Source: Lepisosteus oculatus (Eukaryota > Chordata > Actinopteri > Semionotiformes > Lepisosteidae). Taken from it: a DNA stretch of 64,000 nt. The DNA lies in NCBI RefSeq assembly GCF_040954835.1, contig NC_090703.1, forward strand, positions 7,683,001-7,747,000, in the 5' to 3' direction. The translations under genes were made by a program, and so were the position numbers. Positions 13,801 through 25,900 of the stretch are shown here, one piece after another. Within the stretch, counting starts at the first letter, position 1. Every line of letters begins with the position of its first letter. The notes beneath the pieces were generated by a model. It saw only the letters and a list, made by a program, of their open reading frames with translations, had not been told where the DNA came from and made no database searches.

Positions 13801-15359
13801 TCCCACCGTCACTAGGTAACCGATGCCTTGGTGGATCTGAGAAGTTGCTCCAATTGAATATCTGCATTTTGTTTCCAGTCCCTAGTTGTTATTGAGTCAA
13901 ATGAGGGGTCAGATTGTGTATCTGAGGGCTCGCCTGGAACAAGAACCAACAGGTGTGTGTGGGTCTGCACGACCAGGACTGGGAAGCCCTGCTGTACTGG
14001 ATATAAGGGTTGGGAAAGGGGTGGGTGGAGTGTTGCGTATTAATCAAATAACAACTCAGTACAAGTGCGCGATTCATTCAAATGTTACTATTTAAAAAAA
14101 AACAAAAAAAATGAAACTTGATAGGTTGGCATATGTGTTTGTGTAGTGCAGATATTTACAGTGAGGAAAGGTACACAATACTGGGATTTTTTTTTTACCA
14201 TTCTTGGGATGAAGTGATCAAGACTGCCCCCCCCCCGAAATTCAACAAGTAGTGATTTAGACATCTGTCGAATGGTCCTATAGGACCCCAGAGGTAGATG
14301 CACGAAACTCTTCACAATTCCACATTCAAGTCGCTATATTTCGCAGTCCCGAAAGGACTGGATTTGCATTAAGAGATCAATTGGTTAACAGTGCTTAATT
14401 AAGAGCAGCTGTGACTAATTAGGCTTTGTCAGTGGCAGGTGTGAATTAAACAGCTATGCAGTAATTATCTTATCTACCCTATTGTTTTCTGATAACCTCA
14501 GCAAATAACATTAGTGGGTCGAAATAATCGCTGGTAAATACTGGCTCGTGTTGTTCGCTGGGAGGTTTAGAGGAAGGTGATCTGAAAGTTTATGTTACTT
14601 TTTTGTTCTGTTTTTACTTAAATTGTACTTTCATTACTTCATAAATATTATACATAACCTGGAATGTATCTACATAAGCTATAAAGTACGAAATCAAATA
14701 TTTGCATTATATTAACAGATTTCCTGTGTGTGGGTGGGTCTGCTCTTATTTTTCTCCACGTGTTAATCTTTGCACAATTTGCTGTAAAGTCTGTTCGACG
14801 ACAAGAATGATTCCGCTGTATAATATCACTAAACGGACTTTTGCTGGTTTACAAGCTAAAAAAAACGCGCTGTAAGATGTCCAAACTACAGTACTGCTTA
14901 TGACTTCCAGCAGCTGCCCCGTTACGCTGATAAACCAGCTGATATTAAAGACAGCTCTCCACACACCCTCCAAATCAGCGGAACTACAGCTGCATGTACA
15001 AAACTATTTTTGAGACTGTTTTGTTTTTAGTGCACATTGAAATTTCTTTGGTGCACCGTGCTCATGAAACTATAGTGTCAGGACAAGGTGAATTGCAGTC
15101 TGATTCCCCCCCAGTTCCGTACATTATTTTATTTTATAAACGGTCCGTTTTCTTAGTGTTGAACTGAACCTGCTGTGCTATTCGTAGCTGTAGGTAGTAA
15201 GTAAATGATGTGATAAAAGTGCGAAACATGTTTGAAAAACCTATTTGAACGAAAAGGTGAAGTCTTTTTTTTACCTCACCCAAAAACAGCAGCAGATTTT
15301 TTTTTCTTTCAGTTGAACGCTCCGTGAAAGGCTTCTCACGCTGGTAAAAAAAAAAATGC

Positions 15360-16344
15360 AGTCATTTCAGAGGCGGGCGCGCAGACCTCAGTTTTCCGTG
15401 CGGTGCTATTAAAAACCCACCGGCTGAAACCACCATGCACCGAGGAAGCGGTTCAAGTTTCAAACTAACGGCTCCGCAAACATCTGGAGAAAAATAAAGA
15501 CGCCCGGGCGCTAGATCTCTGAGCCGGGACGGATCCAGTCGATTCCCCGCAAAACGGGATTCTCGGCAGGCGTTCTGAATCCCCATCCTTAATAACAGCC
15601 CGTTACCCGTCCCCAGCGCGGTTTCGTCCCATTTGGAGGGTAAACCGAAGGTAAAAGGAAGCAGCGCCGGTGTCCTGGGATTTTCCTCCCCCAGCTCGGG
15701 TGCAGTTCCTGTGTTGGACATAAGGCACAGACCTACCATTGTTCCCAGCCCACTCTGCCTAATATGGAATTCGCTAGGAAACCCATGATTTCCTGACACT
15801 GTAGCGAAGCAGCGGAGAGCGATCGGGGGGTCAGAAACCAATCTCAGGGAACTGGGGGGGGAAAGGAGGAAAAAATAAAAAGATACAGCCGGCAAAATAA
15901 CAAAGAAGCGATCGCCCACCAAGCCGTTCTTCTCATTCCGGGAGACCCGCCGAGGATTTTAAACGGGATGCGACGCTTTCCCGAGCCTAACCGTGACAAC
16001 CTTCGTGAAGTTTTCTTCCCCGGCGCTGAGCCCTCGCAGCGACCAGTCCTACCAGCGCCGAAGCCGGGGCTAGCAGACTTGCAGATTTTCTGATCCTCGA
16101 CTCAACGGGAAGAAGCGAGGAAAGCGAAAACAAACAAAAAAAAAAACAAACCAAAACTTCTCGATCTCTTACCGGTCTTTCTGTAACGCAAGGGGCAGAA
16201 GTAAATCTTCTACCACCACCCCCCTCTCCCGGGAAAACGCGATGCGCTGCGAAATATACCCGCAGTAAGAAATACAAAATATAAATATAGAGAGAAGAAG
16301 TTCGGGCGACTTTTTCTGTCCATGCTGGTAGCGGGCGAAGCAGG
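15360..16344 (+). promoter_or_regulatory. RHOJ: RHOJ CpG-rich promoter and 5'UTR
   Basis: CpG dinucleotides become frequent from about 15360 and continue through RHOJ exon 1 to about 16700, marking a CpG-island-like promoter. No strong TATA box is placed near the start codon. ETS-type GGAA cores are present, for example AGGAAG at 15443-15448. ETS factors such as ERG are known regulators of mammalian RHOJ in endothelium, so the sites are plausible but unproven. The 5'UTR begins somewhere in the 3' part of this block. Confidence 0.6.
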
Positions 16345-16519
16345 ATGGAAATTAGGGAGGAAGATGGCAGCGGCGGTAGCTTTCGGAATAATGTGAAAAA
16401 GATGCTGAAGTGTGTCGTGGTGGGCGACGGGGCAGTGGGGAAGACCTGTCTGCTGATGAGCTATGCCAACGACGCCTTCCCGGAGGAGTACGTGCCCACG
16501 GTGTTTGACCACTATGCAG
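16345..16519 (+). CDS. RHOJ: RHOJ exon 1
   Basis: Encodes residues 1-58 plus one base: a short divergent N-terminus, then [16 protein letters not shown] through VFDHYA. The donor is G|GTAGAG at 16520. A second in-frame Met at codon 20 (16402) begins the conserved G-domain but lies inside the family's usual N-terminal extension, so the first ATG is preferred. Confidence 0.95.
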
Positions 16520-19500
16520 GTAGAGTACAGTGCCGCCGACCGTGCGCGGTTGCCTGGACACAGCCCGCCCCCCCCTCCGATCTCCGTGAGGCCAGGGGGT
16601 CTTCAGGGACGGGCCGGGCTCGGCGACGGAGGGCGAGGACGGGGGAGACGAGCGTAACTGCTAGCCCGAGGACGTTACCCGGGCCTGGGGCTGGTGGCGG
16701 CAGACGGCTGCCTGCTAGAGAAGGGCTTTTAAAAATTCAAAGGCGAAACTTGACACGTGGTTTTATATTTAAAAAAAAAAGAGAATCCATGGGGGCGCTG
16801 GGTTATAACAAAACACAGAAAAAGTTTATGCACTTTTCTGTGCTTTAGACCAACTGACTTTTCTTGGCGCACTCAAAAGTGGGGAAGGGTAAAAATACTT
16901 ATTGGGGTCGATTTGTGGGTTCGAGTCCTAAAAACGTGATTTCGACCCTTTCGGCTTACTGTAATTGTTTGGCGGTGCGGAGTGGTGAGTCCAAGTGAAA
17001 AGGTGAATTGTGGAGTATAATTAGATCATTGCGATTGCACACAATAGTGCTACAGTATCTTATTTCCTCCGTGTCAGCAAGGCTCGGGTTGTGGAATACT
17101 TGCTCCCCGGACAGACGTGGGTACCGCTATCTGTCTCTGACACGAAATACCAGCTGTCATCATTGCGTAATGTTAGGTAACAAGGAGAAAAGCGCCTTTC
17201 CTCTTGACCGAAGAGCAAACGAAAACAAACCGTGCCATTAGTGGGTCCCACTAATTATAACTTGCTTGAAGACGGGTCGATATTAACAAAACCGCTCAAA
17301 TGCATCCCATAATGCTAATTGTGGAGCCTGTTGTGAAAATATTTTGAATTGCACTGGCCTTGATTTTTTTTTCCAAGAGCAACAAGCTGTGGTTATTTTC
17401 ACAGCTTAAACGAGCGTGCAGACAAAAGCCAGCCACCTAAACACAGTCTGACCCCAGGGGCTTGATGTAATTATGTGTTTTTCAAAACCTGTTGAAAACG
17501 CTAAGAGTACAAATCTTAGAACATGCATTTAATACAACAGGCAGGTCAAAAAGCTTATGAAGAAACAGATCCAAAAATGGTAATTGTTTTGCAAACTGCT
17601 ACTATGGTACAGGTTTTTCTGGAGCTTATTTCTAGGGAATTATTCTATAGAGTGGCAAAGTGCGTGTATACAATTATCACTATATTGTTACTATCTGGAT
17701 TCACTGTTCCTCTTGAGAATCTTGACATCAGTAGCTGCCTCTACAAAAAGTAGAGGAAATAATAGAGAAATAGGGAATTAAATTAGACTTAAGTTTCTGT
17801 GGCAGACAGGACACTGGCTCTGGTCTGGAACCGTCTCAGTATTTTTTTGCCCTGGTCGTATTGTACAGGTGCCAGGATGGGTGAGAGAATTAGCCTGGGT
17901 GCAGGGCTCCACTGCTCTTTGGGTGTCAGTCAAACTGATAGGCAGCTGGTGAGACAGACATACTTGAATACACAGTCATAGAGTCTCGGACTGCTTCCTG
18001 AAAGATGGGAGGATATGGTAATATGACCGTAGTTCTTGTATCACTTCATTCCTGGAAGGACTGACATCATTTTTGAACACATGTCAGATCCAGTGGGAAT
18101 ATGAGAAAAGCAGGATTTAAATCACAGGATTAAAGATTCACATTTTTTTCCACTCATATGAACTTTATGCCAATTGTCCACTGGCCCAAAAGGGGGGTGT
18201 ATGTATTTTCGGAAATCCATCGGACATTTCAAAGTAGAGGCTTCGATAACTAGTACAAACATTCAAATACATTTAAAATATTAACTCTTTGCAACCTTAA
18301 TGAGCTGCTTGAAGATTATGTTCCAATATTGAAGTTCTTCTACAGTTATGAAACTTAAAGTCTCTCAAAAGCAGAAAAACACAGTGGCTAAGCTGCTAAT
18401 GCTGTTTTTATTCCATAAGTAACATGATCAACGTTCTAGATAAGATTAAGGTTATAATCTTGAAAAAGAAAAGCACTAAAAACATTTTGCTGGTCTTGAC
18501 GGAAATTGTTCATATTTAAATTAGATGAAATGTTTCAGAGATGGGGTAAGGCTTGATAATGTTTTTAAAAATCAGATTCTTTTAGGGGGGACGGGACAGA
18601 ATAATGTTTTCTGTATCTACCCTACATTTATACAATGCTATTTAATGGCAGAATTTACACTTTTTAAAGAAAAAGGGGTTTGGTTTAGAATGGTCACATT
18701 GTTGTATCTGAAAAACAATTGCATGTAGTTGATTTTAAAGGCCCTGCAGTTTTCCAAACTAAGTTCCAACTACAGAAGATTCATAAAAAAAAACAAAGCT
18801 AATGTAATAAGCCCCTTTGCTTTTTAGATCTTGTTGTGTTGTCTAATAAACATTAGAATTGTGCTGTTCAGTGATGACAGTGTGCAGTAATCTGTAGCTT
18901 TTCTGTCAACACATTTCAATGGGGAACTGTGTTGTCACTCAATATACAAAACTGCGTTTAATTAAAATCACAATTGTTAACAATTCAAGAAACCACCAAA
19001 TCATGCTGAATAAATAACACATCAGCTAAGAAAGGAGAGGGCAACTATAGTTTGACTAAATGGAAAGAAAGGAAACAATGCTTTAACTTCAAGGAATGCT
19101 AGGAGATTTTAGAAAGTTGTTCTAAACCTGAGGCTGACAGACCGTGTACAGGTTTATCAATTAACTTGGTGATGCAGAATGGAAGCCCACATAGGAAATA
19201 CCATTAAAATGAACTTTTCTGTGAGGATGGTGACTGTGCATGCATCAGAGTCTGGGAGATATCCTACACAGCAGCATGCCCTGGAGAGACCTTGTAATTC
19301 TGTGCAACAGTGGAAGAGAGGTCTGACAGCCTCCATGCTCACTATGTCAAGGTTACATAAAAGAAGTTGGATGTTGGACAACACAGAAGAGATAATCCTG
19401 GCGAAACATCATCAAACCGAGGATTATAAATGCAGGATTATGTGTTCATAAGGCAGAGCAAGACAAGTGGATCTTGTCTTGAGAACATCATCCAGGTAGA

Positions 19501-22500
19501 TGCTGCACATTGGTGGTGGTGGAGGGGTGTCCCCATTACCTGTAAAGCGCTTTGAGTGGAGTGTCCAGGAAAAGCGCTATATAAGTGTAAGCAATTATTA
19601 TAATTATTATTATTATAAGTGTTTATGTAGGTTTGGCACCTCCAGGTTTTACATTACTTTCACTCTTTGATGTGAGAGTTGATCAAGAATTTAAACTCCT
19701 GTAGAATCGTTAATCGTGTGTGGAACAAAAGTCCTCAGTGCCAGTGAGAGAGGTCACATTGAGCCTGTTTCCAGATTTCAACCCCACGAGTTGAGGGGTC
19801 AGGAGAAGGGGTTACATTAGGGGATCGAGGACTGAAGTTAGGCAGGGATGAAAATCACCTCTGTAAGGAAGCTTGGACTTTGTATAAAAACAAGAGAAAG
19901 GTTGTGTCTGTGTGGCACTTTTTAGATTGCTGGGTGACCTCAGCTGCAAAGACAGAAGTGCCAGTTTAGCTGTTGTTTAAGAGGCTCACTGAGCTCATTA
20001 GGGAAACAAAGCTGCTCAGCAGCTATGAACAGAAAAATGAAATAAATGAATAAAAACATTTTGTTCTCTGGAACATTTCTTGTAGGGGAGAAGCTTAACA
20101 CGCCATCATTATGTAATGGCACTATTGTGACAGAATGCTTTTGTGTCACAGCAGACAAACACAATGAATCCTTTATGTTTCTAAAAACGAGTAGTGTGTA
20201 GCAGCAGTGTGGTATATTAAGTGCTATACCCTCGCTTTTGTTTCCACGGCGAGTTTTTGAAACCCTTAATTCCGCACTTTAAATGCTTTCATTGGCGCCA
20301 CGAACTGACAGGAATGGGCAGTAAAACGTGTCCCAAGGCAGCTGTTTAAAACACATGGATGAATGTGTGGAAATCGGAAGATATTAGTGGATGAAAAGGT
20401 GTTGTGCTCCCCCTTACCCCAGGCAGAACATAATAGTGGGCTGTACGTCTGCCAGATTGCATCTCGCCTCCACATCAAACACGCAATAGGACCAGCGAGG
20501 CTTCAGGATATCTGGCGTCTGTTTTTAACTGAAAAATACTTCGTAGGGACGTGTAACTGCTTTCCCCAGGATTCCTTTTTATCTTCAAGGATTTTCTGTG
20601 TGCATCCGAGCCCTGCCTCACTGCTTTGAAAGCACGGGGGGGAATTCAGAGTCTGTTCTTTTTTGTGTTTTTTTTTCTTCAGGACGTCTTTATCTTAAAA
20701 AAAAAAACAAATAAGAGGAAACACCTGTTACGATCCTGCACGCTGTACTACGACGGAGAACTTATAAATCTAAACCACTTTGCCAAGTGGACAGAGGTAG
20801 CCTTCTTCTAAAAAAAATTCTTTTTGCCTTATCCGTCTGATTTTATGCTGTAGAATTAGCTCCACACTCTCGCTATGTAAGTGCAAACGCATCTCGTTCG
20901 TTGTTATTCAGTTTGCACAGAAAATAAAACCCCATTGTAGGTCCTTGGGTTTCTCCTGTGGCAGTGCTGTCCCAGTGGGAGTTTCTCCAGATCCCAGACA
21001 CTCCTCCGTGCTGGAGATTTAAATCGTTCTGCTTCTCAGTTCACCACACTGCTGCCAAATGTAGGCAGTGACACCTTTGTCTTCCAACCTGCTGTGCAAT
21101 GAGACTTCTATGTAGAATTATTTGAAGACTGTAAAGCACGTCTGAGCACTAATAGAGTGTGCTTCATTTGGCATGACTTGGCTGCGCTCAGCTGTTACGC
21201 TCTCTGCTCTTTGAATAGTATGGGGTAGAGATAAATCCTCGCTGAATTTGTTTCAGCACAGAACACAAAACCAACATTGAAGCTCTGTGCTTCAGTCCGA
21301 CGTTCGCCTGTTGTAATCCGTGGGACGGTGTGTTCAGTTTTAATATGGTCAACCTAATAATTCAGTTTTTCAAGATCTTATGTTCTGTTATCTGCAAATG
21401 TGTCAAAGCAAGATCGGCCACATCGCAGTATTACGACATTGGGGCTTCTCATGCTGGACTGTCTAACGTACCCCTTTTAGGTCAAAGAGTCTCTAGGACA
21501 CCTTCTAAATCCCTCTAGAGTCTCTCGAATCCTGAGTTGTTTTAGAGACAGAATAGTGTAATTAATCATGTAAAAGTGAACAGCAATCATTGCATCAATT
21601 TTGTTAGTTCTGAGAAGATCACCGTTCTGCATTTGTCTGTATTTTAGATATATTCTGTTATATAACACACTGAAGTCAGTTAGGACCAGTAGGCCTTTAG
21701 AGATTCACTATATTCTCTAATTACAGGCAGTGACTCTCATTAACTTGATAACACTAACAGTGCATTAAACAGTAACAGTAAGACTTACTTCAGCTGGAAG
21801 ATGTCTGGGCTATATAAACTCAAGAGCCCAGTGTGGCCAATATGAGAGGAAAAATACAGAGTAGCCAAACTCCATCTCGGCTTGAATTTAAAGTCTGAGG
21901 TTAAGTTTGTCTCGAACTTGCTTTTTGTGTTTTCTGAGGCTTTGAATGTCTTAGGATCCAAGATAGTTGCTCAGGGGCGGAGCGGTGGCTCTGTGGCTCA
22001 GGATCTGTGCCTGTGGCTGGAAGGTTGCCGGTTCGAATCCCGCAGCCGGCAGAGGAATCCTAATCCGTTGGGCCCCTGAGCAAGGCCCTTGACCCCAACT
22101 GCTCCAGGGGCGCTGTACGATGGCTGACCCCGCCCTCTGACCCCCAGCTTCTCTCCCTGTCTGTGTGTCTGTGTCTCAAGGAGAGCAAGCTGGGGTATGC
22201 GAAAAGACAAATTCCTAACGCAAGAAATTGTATAGGGCTACTAAAGCAACATTAAAACATTAACAGTAGTTTCTGGTAGCAGAGTATATGAAAAATACAA
22301 TTGTTCTGTTCTTCAGAAGGTTTCAGAAGTGTCATTCCTGCTTTAACTCCACCTAGTTAGAACTTTTTTCAACTGCAACAGATTACCACTGCAGTTTCCA
22401 CTGATCTCTAGTACTGCAAGGTTATATAAATACACTCAATATAAATAATTACATTTTCTACATTTATTGCAGTCCTTTGCCAAGAGCAATACTTGCACAT

Positions 22501-22862
22501 TGCTGAATAAGCCAACAATAGCCCGATAGTCTTGTGAAGAAGATTGATCCTTCAATATAATAATGTTCACTTACATCTTAAGGCATTTTTGAATATTCAT
22601 TGACACATTTAATGTGACTCTGTACTGGCATTATTTGCATTCTGCTAATAGGGTTAAATATAAGGCCAAAATGACAGCAGAGCACTCTTTGGGGCCAAAA
22701 TCTGTCTGCATGAGTCACAGTGAGGTGAAGGAGAAAGGCTGAGCTGAGTATCTTGGCTTCTGTACAGTACATTCACATTGTGCTTTTTTTTTAGTTTTAC
22801 CTCTGAAAGGTCTTTCTCTCAACATGCAAGAGAAGCCCAAAAATGCAAGTACATTTCTTTTA

Positions 22863-22907
<45 letters not shown>

Positions 22908-25900
22908 ATATTATTTTAATTGTTTTTCTAGATGTCATTGCCCTTTATGTTCACAGAGCTTGCAGTGACTGATGAGCACAGAAATCACGGTTTCACGGGC
23001 GCTGTGTTTTGCAAGATATTCTATGTGTAGATATCCACCAGCAATGTGGATAAATGCTTGTGCATTGCTGATCTAACTGGGGAAGATAAACTAAAATGAA
23101 TCAGACTCACTTTTATTGTCAGTTAAGACTCAGTTCGATTAGTTCCCTGCATTTGTATAGTATTTTCCATTGCTAAGCCCCTCGCATACGGGCGGTAATC
23201 CATATCATCATCCACTGAGCAGCAATTCTGCACCAGCAGCCCCACAGCACAGCGGATCAGGTAGAGACGTGAGCCTTTGATTCACCAGTTGAACTAAGAG
23301 GGTGTCCAGATCGGCAAAGCCCATTGTAGAATTTACACACTAAAGTCAACATCCCTACTCTTCCAAACAGTGCCGTAAGATCTTTACGGGACCCTTAGTT
23401 TAGCATCTCTCCAAAGGAAGACAGTTCCTACAGTGCAGTGGAGCTGTTTTTTTTGCAAACTCTAGACAAGAGGAAAGATCACCACCTGCTGGTCCCCTAA
23501 CACTACTTACAACAGCAGCCTTTCTTAAGCAACCTTTGCATGCATAGGTTAGAAGAACTAACTTCCCACAAAATGTGTTTGCAAACACATACTTGTCTTA
23601 TACTTCAAATCTTGTTGTATAATCCATAGATGTATTTGCTCTTGCTGTTACATTATAGAAAATGCCCAAACACTTTTAGCTTTGTTTTTCATCTGACAAA
23701 AAAAAAACACAGCTTTGTTGCTGTGGATTAGAGTTACATCTTGAAGCCCTCTGCACTTTTCCAGTATCTGTCTTTTCTAAAACGTGCATCGCCCATTATT
23801 GCTGCCTGAACAGATTGTGCAATCTTTCTGTGGCTGTGACCACTAAGGTCCTTAGGGAAGCAGATATTCTTCAGCTCAAGGGTCTATTATATACACGTCA
23901 GTAAAAAAAAAAACGTTGGTCCTTGGTGAGATGTTAAGTCCATAATTGCAAGTGAAGCAACAAGATTTCCTTAAAGGGATTTTATGACGCATTGCATTAT
24001 AGAAAAACTTTTTTTTGCTGTTGGAGTACAATTGACACATCATGCATTTTCTTCCTGCCATCACATATTAGAACACTACAATAACACCTCATTTAGTGTT
24101 CTAATTTCGTACTGCTGATTTTAAGTGGGTTTGCGTAGTCATTTTCTGAATCTCGGAATGTCCTGATCTCCAGTAGTCTTGAACGCACAGGAAAGAAGAA
24201 CTGAGTCTTGAACTTACCCCCTTTTATTGTATCGTAACTTAAAGAAATACACAATGTCATTTAAAGTTATAGTAACGAAATTCTTCCTGTGTACAATAAG
24301 CAATGCAGACTGGGGACCTGGTGTGTATCAGGGTTAAGTTACTGTCCAGTCTGAAGTGCTGTAGAAACTTTTGTGCACTGTGTAAAGATCTTGTTACTCA
24401 TCAGATTGTGTTCCATTTTTGCATTTTCTGCGATTTGAGAGCAAGTTTCTTATATAGATTTGGTGGAACGCTTGGCTTATTGACCCCGTGGTGATGTTCG
24501 ACGTCCGAGTTGGGGGGGCAATTTCCTACACTCTCATCTAGAGATCGCCGCCCCTTTTTGACAACTGTGGACGTGACATGGGTGGCATTATCCAGATGTG
24601 CTCTATAGAAGAGCCCACTACAGCTGTGTGCCAGATACTCACAGCGGAGAAGACGTGCTTTTCAGAATGTTAGTTACGCTAAATGACACAAACGGAACCT
24701 GCTGGGTTACACAATAGAACTGTGGAGTGTCAGAGCAGCATTTGCAAACAGTTGACTGCTCTGGGCCTGGGATGTTACAGTGTGGCTCTTAATTGCCATT
24801 TATTAATGCCAGTGCCCAGTAATAAATCCTCATATCGTTAATCAACAGGGTGCAATATTACACATGTAGCCAATGTGAACAGAATTCACCACTACAGCTG
24901 TTCAAAGGTGTGTGAGAGGGTGTCTTTTACTTCTGTTTACATTCCAGTAATTTGTCTTTTGTTGCACATTGTTTTCTGTGTCTTAATGATGTCCTTTTAG
25001 TGTCAGGAGGAGGAATTGTGTGTCCCCCACAATCCCTTCCTTTTTTCTGTTCTGACAACAGAACATAATACAGGAAGTGCTGCATTAAACTGCTTTTGTT
25101 TGTTTTTTTACTAAGTAAAGCCAAATTTAACCGAAGCAGCTGTGTTACTAGACGCATGCTTTTGCATATTTCTGTGAGCTTTTTACAGTATGTTTTAGTT
25201 AGACATCAAAGAATTATTCAGTAGTAGCAAAAGTACAATTTTGTTGGCAGGAATGTACAAATGAATGAAAAAGTGTCCAAAATGGGCTTTAGACCCGGGG
25301 CCTCTTGATCAACACTCTGAAGGAGGAAGACGTATGGCTAGATTTTTTTCTCAGTGCAGTCTTAGAGGTAAACTGTGCAAAATGGCTCAGAGACTAATTT
25401 CTACCTCAGGAGTTAGAAAGATAAACAAGGAGTTCTAGAATGCCGTGCTCCTGGGCCATTGTGTAAAAAAAATGCAATTATTTGATTGTGTTCTCATGTT
25501 CTGTCATACTGTATACTGTATGTATGTATCGTGACCTACACTTGCATTTTTTTTTTCTCTTGCAGTAAATGTGACAGTTTCGGGGAGGCAGCACTTGCTC
25601 GGTCTGTATGACACTGCTGGACAGGTAATTTACCACAACCGGGTGATTTAGACATTGATCACAGGTGCCACCTGACATAGCACGTGCCTCTGTAAGGAAA
25701 TAAGAGTGTGTTCACTGAGCGCACCAGCTAGCCAGCATGTAAACGGGCCACTACAGACAGACAGGAATAATCATTCATTTCACCTTAGAAGTCATCATCT
25801 CTAACAGGCCCTCATCTTTGTGAATGTAAGGTCCGTCCTGCACAGAAATGATAAAGTAATTTGAACTCTCTTAGCTCATTTTAATGTCAGCAGAACCATA

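Larger units (their letters stand above)
12171..15359. other. KCNH5-RHOJ divergent intergenic region
   Basis: Between the two CpG-rich promoters I see no protein-coding exon. The region holds two repeat fragments (13206-13540 and 13540-13800, listed separately). A plus-strand ATG at 12791 is followed after 20 bases by a consensus donor, GTAAGT at 12811. That could be the first exon of a non-coding or alternative transcript but has no other support. Confidence 0.5.
16520..25565 (+). other. RHOJ: RHOJ intron 1
   Basis: About 9 kb between exons 1 and 2. It holds a truncated 5S-SINE tail (19487-19616), a tRNA-headed SINE (21975-22255), an ATT microsatellite (22863-22905), a degenerate repeat (23140-23340) and a small perfect hairpin (24067-24105). 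No further exon is evident. Confidence 0.85.

Noticed and set aside
16345-16848. RHOJ reading as an unspliced 167-codon protein
   Set aside because: After codon 58 the frame enters intron sequence; the donor at 16520 and the matching exon 2 at 25566 give the conserved GTPase.
22006-22050. tRNA gene suggested by a canonical B box
   Set aside because: No complete cloverleaf; the downstream body and tail show a tRNA-derived SINE.
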